Translations under genes and position numbers: made by a program
Assembly (NCBI GenBank): GCA_020081605.1
Contig: JAHREC010000011.1
Location: 2,542,001-2,606,000 of the forward strand
Reading direction: 5' to 3'
DNA length: 64,000 nucleotides
From: Albifimbria verrucaria
Lineage: Eukaryota; Ascomycota; Sordariomycetes; Hypocreales; Stachybotryaceae
The notes under the pieces: generated by a model
Databases searched by the model: none
What the model was told of the DNA's origin: nothing
Seen by the model: only the letters and a program-made list of their open reading frames with translations
Shown: positions 60,386 to 64,000 of the stretch, one piece after another
How positions within the stretch are numbered: position 1 is the stretch's first letter
Layout: the number at the start of each line of letters is the position of its first letter

Positions 60386-61226
60386 TGTCGCATCTGGACT
60401 GACGCGTTCTCAGGATACCCGAATCCAAAATAGCGTAAGACATGAGGGCGGTCACCCCTGATTTAATCTTGATCCACTGTGTTCGAAGAGCGTGTGTACG
60501 ACAAGACCAGGACAAAGCGGACGAATTCAGGCTCCTGTCAACGAGATGGGGCTGGGGATGGAGCCCCAATCAACGAGGTTCACGTGCAAGGCGTTGCATC
60601 AGGCAGATTTCCCACCTGCATGACCCAAACCAGCGATGTACACTTTCAGCTAGATTAATCTCCATCAATATATATATCCTTGTCTAGATTTGTAGTGTTT
60701 AGGTCCTTTAGCAGCGGAGGAGGCTGCCGACATCATGAATTGTGTAGGGAATGACGGTCTATCCTTACAGCAGTGAGAGAGGTATTTCCTAGTGGGCTGA
60801 TGCCAATGCTTCAATGCAATATTGCCTCTGATGACTAAAGTGCACAGTATATCTTCTCTGTCTCTTGGAGTTCCCCTTTCGTCTTGTCTGGGTGAATTAC
60901 AATACTGTACACAAACATATACAAACTTATTAACAACTTTCATACCACACGAGTAATTTCCACGTATAGGAATGTAAGTTATTTTACGTATATAGGGAAC
61001 AGACAAAGGGGCCAAGCGACCCCAGGTAGCGTTATGGAGACATCCGAGGAGCTCATCTTTCAATATTTTTCGGTTATTCTAGCAGCACCATGAAGGGCCA
61101 TAGTGGCAGGAAATAATCACTCGGGAATTACTTTCGTAATCTTAATTGACGTGATTTTTCTAGCACAATGGGATAGGGTTAGAATTTCATACCAGTAAGC
61201 TCCCTCAATCACTCATTCCATACGCT
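60386..61226. other. intergenic, receptor promoter
   Basis: No supported gene. The minus frame 60665-61063 has no domain or composition support. Confidence 0.45.
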
Positions 61227-61960
61227 TCATCTCAAATCGTCCAATAGCATCATCTCAACTTTCCATAAAGCGGCCCTTCTTCTTTGGTGCTGCGCTAGAT
61301 TATCCGACCGGTTCTTAAACTGGCTTGGGTATTCAGAGAATAGACAACTGCAAATCTTTGGGGGTTGGCCCATGCACCTGCTCCATATGTTTCGCCATGG
61401 TCCCAGCGAGCCAACCCTAGATCGCCTTGGGGTCTGAATCCGCAGACGATACAGCAATCCTCCGCCTTTGTTTGCTTTTTAGAGGCACTATGCGTACTCT
61501 TGTCGAGGTTTCAGTATATACTTACTCTCCTAATCAGCTTCAGCTCGTCCTGTCGCTTGAGGAAGATCTCTTCCTCCGCGTCGATGAAAATATCGTTGTA
61601 GGATGCCTCAGGACTGCAATCGAAGTTGATGAAAGGCTGTATCGCCGTTCTGAGAAAGTGGTCGTCATGAGGATTCCATCTTTCCGATTCTGGTAGTTTG
61701 TCAGGCAGCATCAACGGTGGAGTAAACGCCTGCACCGTTGTTGCGGCTGATGCAAGTCCAGTTGCTGAGGCTCCATTTGAGTCGAGCGGATCAGAGTCGA
61801 GCATATACTGTGCCGAGCTTAACTCAAATTTATCATCTTCGCCGTGTCTTTCGGTCTTTTCCAATGCTAATACATTTGCATGTAAAGTTCTGAAGGGCGT
61901 TGGACGGTGTTTGGTGGGCCTGCCAAGTATCCGAGTTTGTCTTGATAGCGCTGTGGCCAT
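61227..61960 (-). CDS. probable C2H2 zinc-finger protein, frames disturbed
   Basis: Exon 1 (ATG at 61960, open to 61526) encodes a polar protein ending EEEIFLKRQDELKLIRR. A 51-nt GTAAGT...AAAAAG intron leads to exon 2 at 61474. There three frames carry finger pieces in the right order: CIVCGFRPQGD, then MAKHMEQVHGPTPK (H-x4-H), then FKNRSDNLAQHQRRR, the typical RSDNLxxH of fungal C2H2 factors. At least two small indels must lie between these pieces. The same frame also continues upstream to an ATG at 62230 beyond a TAA at 62047, so the N-terminus may be longer. DNA-binding regulator is inferred; model low quality. Confidence 0.45.
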
Positions 61961-63205
61961 CTCAGGCTGAACTCTCTGTCGGAGGAATGTTCTAGTTGAC
62001 AGATTTGAGGCTATTGTCCTCTGTGAAAAGTCTTGCAGTCGCCTTTAGCGACAGAAGTTCCTAAGGGCAGCTGGTCGCGAGGACTTGCCGCTCTCTGTGC
62101 AATCTTTAGATATGGTCTGGTGTATTGCTAAAGCATTCGACGCATTTACTTCTACCACTTGACTGGCATTAATATTTCGTCGCAGACTCCTCAGCTTAGG
62201 GGCGGAAGCATCGCTACAATGATCTGCCATAGTTAATAGCTTGGCTGGAGCATACTTTCCTTCAGCAAGCTACCGTTGTAGATGTTGCATTGAAGATGTC
62301 GACAGGCTGGTAGCAAGGAGGGGCTGCAAGTCGCAGCTCAGCTGTGCGATGCTACCTACCCTGAAGCCAACAAATTCGTGCTCAAGTTCGATCAACAAGT
62401 TTACGTGGTAATTGCTGCTTTTCAACCATCTATGAATTACTCGGAAAGGTATTGTTTTTCCTTGGGCTGATTTCTTTCTTCTGAGAGATTTATTTTTCTT
62501 TTTTATCGCACAATAATGCTATGGATGTGTCCTACTGTGATGAAAGCAAACGCTGATGTTTCTCAACTGTTTTACTCATCTTACGTGGCAGTGTTAACCT
62601 TTTGCGCTTGTTTCGAGCACATTGCCTAAGTCAGTCTTGGTGTCCCATTTCCAATTTGGTCACAGTACATTGTTATGAAATTCAACAACTCTATCAGTAG
62701 CTTCGCTGCTAAAGGCGCAAACCCCAAAAACCAATATGGCAGGGCCCTTTTTCTTTTCATCTCTTTTGTCGGTAATACTTACCTTGCCCATCTATTGTAT
62801 TGTTCGCATTTATCTTCCTAATGGCCTTTCCTTCGGCTCTCTTTGTTATTGTGCCTGCCATACTCCGTGTTGTTAAACTGTATTGATATGAAAGCCCTTC
62901 CTAAAATCAACGCATCCCCATTTCGTCACACATTATATTCAAGTCTCGAATCCTGAATTCTCTACCTATTGGGCTTCAATTGAACTTGTCATCATAATCA
63001 GCTCACGGTGGAAGGTGTAGCGTGCTACGTTAGGGGCGATTGTCTTGTATTTGTCTAGGTCATTGTGGACTATGCATTGAAATTTTGTCTCCGGCCAAAT
63101 TCAATAACACTTTACCGTTCCGTGTAACAGCACCGAGTACCGCTGTTACCTTGGAAATAGCGAGATAGCCAAGACCTCTTTTCAATCGTTTCGTATAAAT
63201 ATCCC
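61961..63205. other. gene-poor region, AT-rich 62.4-63.1 kb
   Basis: No firm gene. The short minus frame 62045-62230 may be an upstream part of the zinc-finger gene. Confidence 0.4.
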
Positions 63206-63974
63206 TCAAAGCTCATCCTTTGGGCCGGGAAGCAGTGTGCCATTCTTTACAGCGCCCTCGTGAGCCTGAGCGAGGACGTTAAACGGCGGCATGTACTTCT
63301 TGAGGAAGGGAAGATTTCAGCGGCACCGGGAGTGTCATTCCAGTTGCGAACCAGCTCGCCAATAATGGCAAACGCGCTAAGGAGCTGGACTCCGGCGGCA
63401 GCCATGCGATCGTTTGACACGTCGCGGATTAGCGTTGTGGTTGTACCAGATGCCTCAACGTTAGCAAAAACATCGTACCCGGCCTCACGGAGTGAGAGCG
63501 CCAAGTATCCCGTGCAGCCCTCGGTCACAATGCCGCCAATGATGAACTGGGTCTTGCCCGTGGCCTCGACGGCCTTTCGAAATTCCTTGTTGTCCCAAGC
63601 ATTGATCTCTCCATTGCGCTGGATGTACGTCGCATTGGGGTGCATCTCGAGAATCTCCTCAAGCATCGGACCGGTGGGACCCGACTCAATCGACGTAGTA
63701 AGAATGACAGGCAGGTTAAATGCCTTTGCAATGGCGGAGTGCATCAGCACCTGATGGAAGAAAGGAGTTGTATCAAAGTCATGGACAAGACTAAACAGGC
63801 CGGCTTGGTGATCAACGACGAGTACAGCCTGTGAGGTAGATACACATCAGCATTGATGACGACTTGAAGGATAGCGCATTTGTTTGCTAAGGAAAATTCA
63901 TCTCATACCGCTTTCTCCTTGTCAATCCTCAGGTACTTGGGACCTTTCGGGAGACAGTCAGTCAACTTGTTCAT
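63206..63974 (-). CDS. isochorismatase-family hydrolase, YcaC-like
   Basis: Cysteine hydrolase fold. Exons 63974-63909 and 63828-63206 with an 80-nt intron; predicted 229 aa, family length. The catalytic Asp is in AVLVVDHQAGLF, the nucleophilic Cys in IIGGIVTEGCTGYLALSLRE. The segment LPVILTTSIESGPTGPMLEE is typical of the YcaC subgroup. Substrate unknown; several relatives have none proven. Frame break: one C short in the CCC of the sequence encoding EIFPFLKKYMPPFNVL, near 63315; correction gives the stop at 63206 in place of 63247. The start could lie upstream of the window if a further exon exists. Confidence 0.85.
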
Positions 63975-64000
63975 GTATTCAATGTTACAAGTCTGCACTA

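Noticed and set aside
60665..61063. Minus-strand frame of 132 codons
   Set aside because: No homology signal; the terminal part is a TA microsatellite-like region.
1662..63974. Calling all frame-broken genes pseudogenes
   Set aside because: Breaks are uniformly one missing base, mostly in homopolymers, while motifs, intron phases and termini stay intact and no substitution stops occur.

Overview
This window is nuclear DNA from a filamentous ascomycete (Pezizomycotina, probably a sordariomycete). The evidence is short GT-AG introns (mostly 42-95 nt) in nearly every gene, three Zn2Cys6 regulator loci, an F-box protein, a HET protein, a PNP/NB-ARC/TPR immune-type receptor and several fungal-only membrane proteins. 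Gene order and content look like an accessory or subtelomere-like region rich in regulators, detoxification enzymes and self/non-self recognition genes. I see no rRNA, tRNA, CRISPR or recognisable transposon.

Layout. 0-11 kb: partial alpha/beta hydrolase, F-box gene, then cytochrome P450, 14-TM type MFS pump and glutathione S-transferase-like protein, which look like a small detoxification or metabolite module. 12.8-18.3 kb: B3/B4-domain protein, PaiB-like FMN-binding protein and a large fungal membrane protein. 18.7-28.2 kb: Zn2Cys6 regulator, SDR oxidoreductase, an 8-cysteine secreted defensin-like peptide, a second Zn2Cys6 regulator and a possible small secreted protein. 29.6-38.2 kb: HET protein with WW-like modules, amidase, Hri1-family protein and amino-acid transporter. 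38.6-46.1 kb: a locus that reads through as two Zn2Cys6 regulators in one product, followed by a divergent alcohol dehydrogenase/aldehyde dehydrogenase pair whose shared promoter carries a TCCGC/GCGGA inverted repeat. This resembles the logic of the Aspergillus ethanol regulon (alcR/alcA/aldA), although no orthology is shown. 46.7-61 kb: unknown protein, stand-alone nucleoside-phosphorylase-like (PNP) protein, AAA ATPase, an AT-rich gene-poor stretch and a complete PNP/NB-ARC/TPR receptor with eight near-identical TPR units. 61-64 kb: probable C2H2 zinc-finger gene and an isochorismatase-family hydrolase.

Reading frames. Most genes are interrupted in a very uniform way: the frame is regained by adding exactly one base, usually in a homopolymer run (CCCC, GGGG, TTTTT). 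I count about 50 such places in about 20 genes. After these single-base corrections and the proposed introns, every large gene model is an exact multiple of three and shows continuous family motifs. SDR, the transporter, ADH and the defensin-like gene need no correction. I therefore read the breaks as probable sequencing or assembly deletions rather than decay. Features give the positions of the breaks, and predicted lengths assume them corrected.
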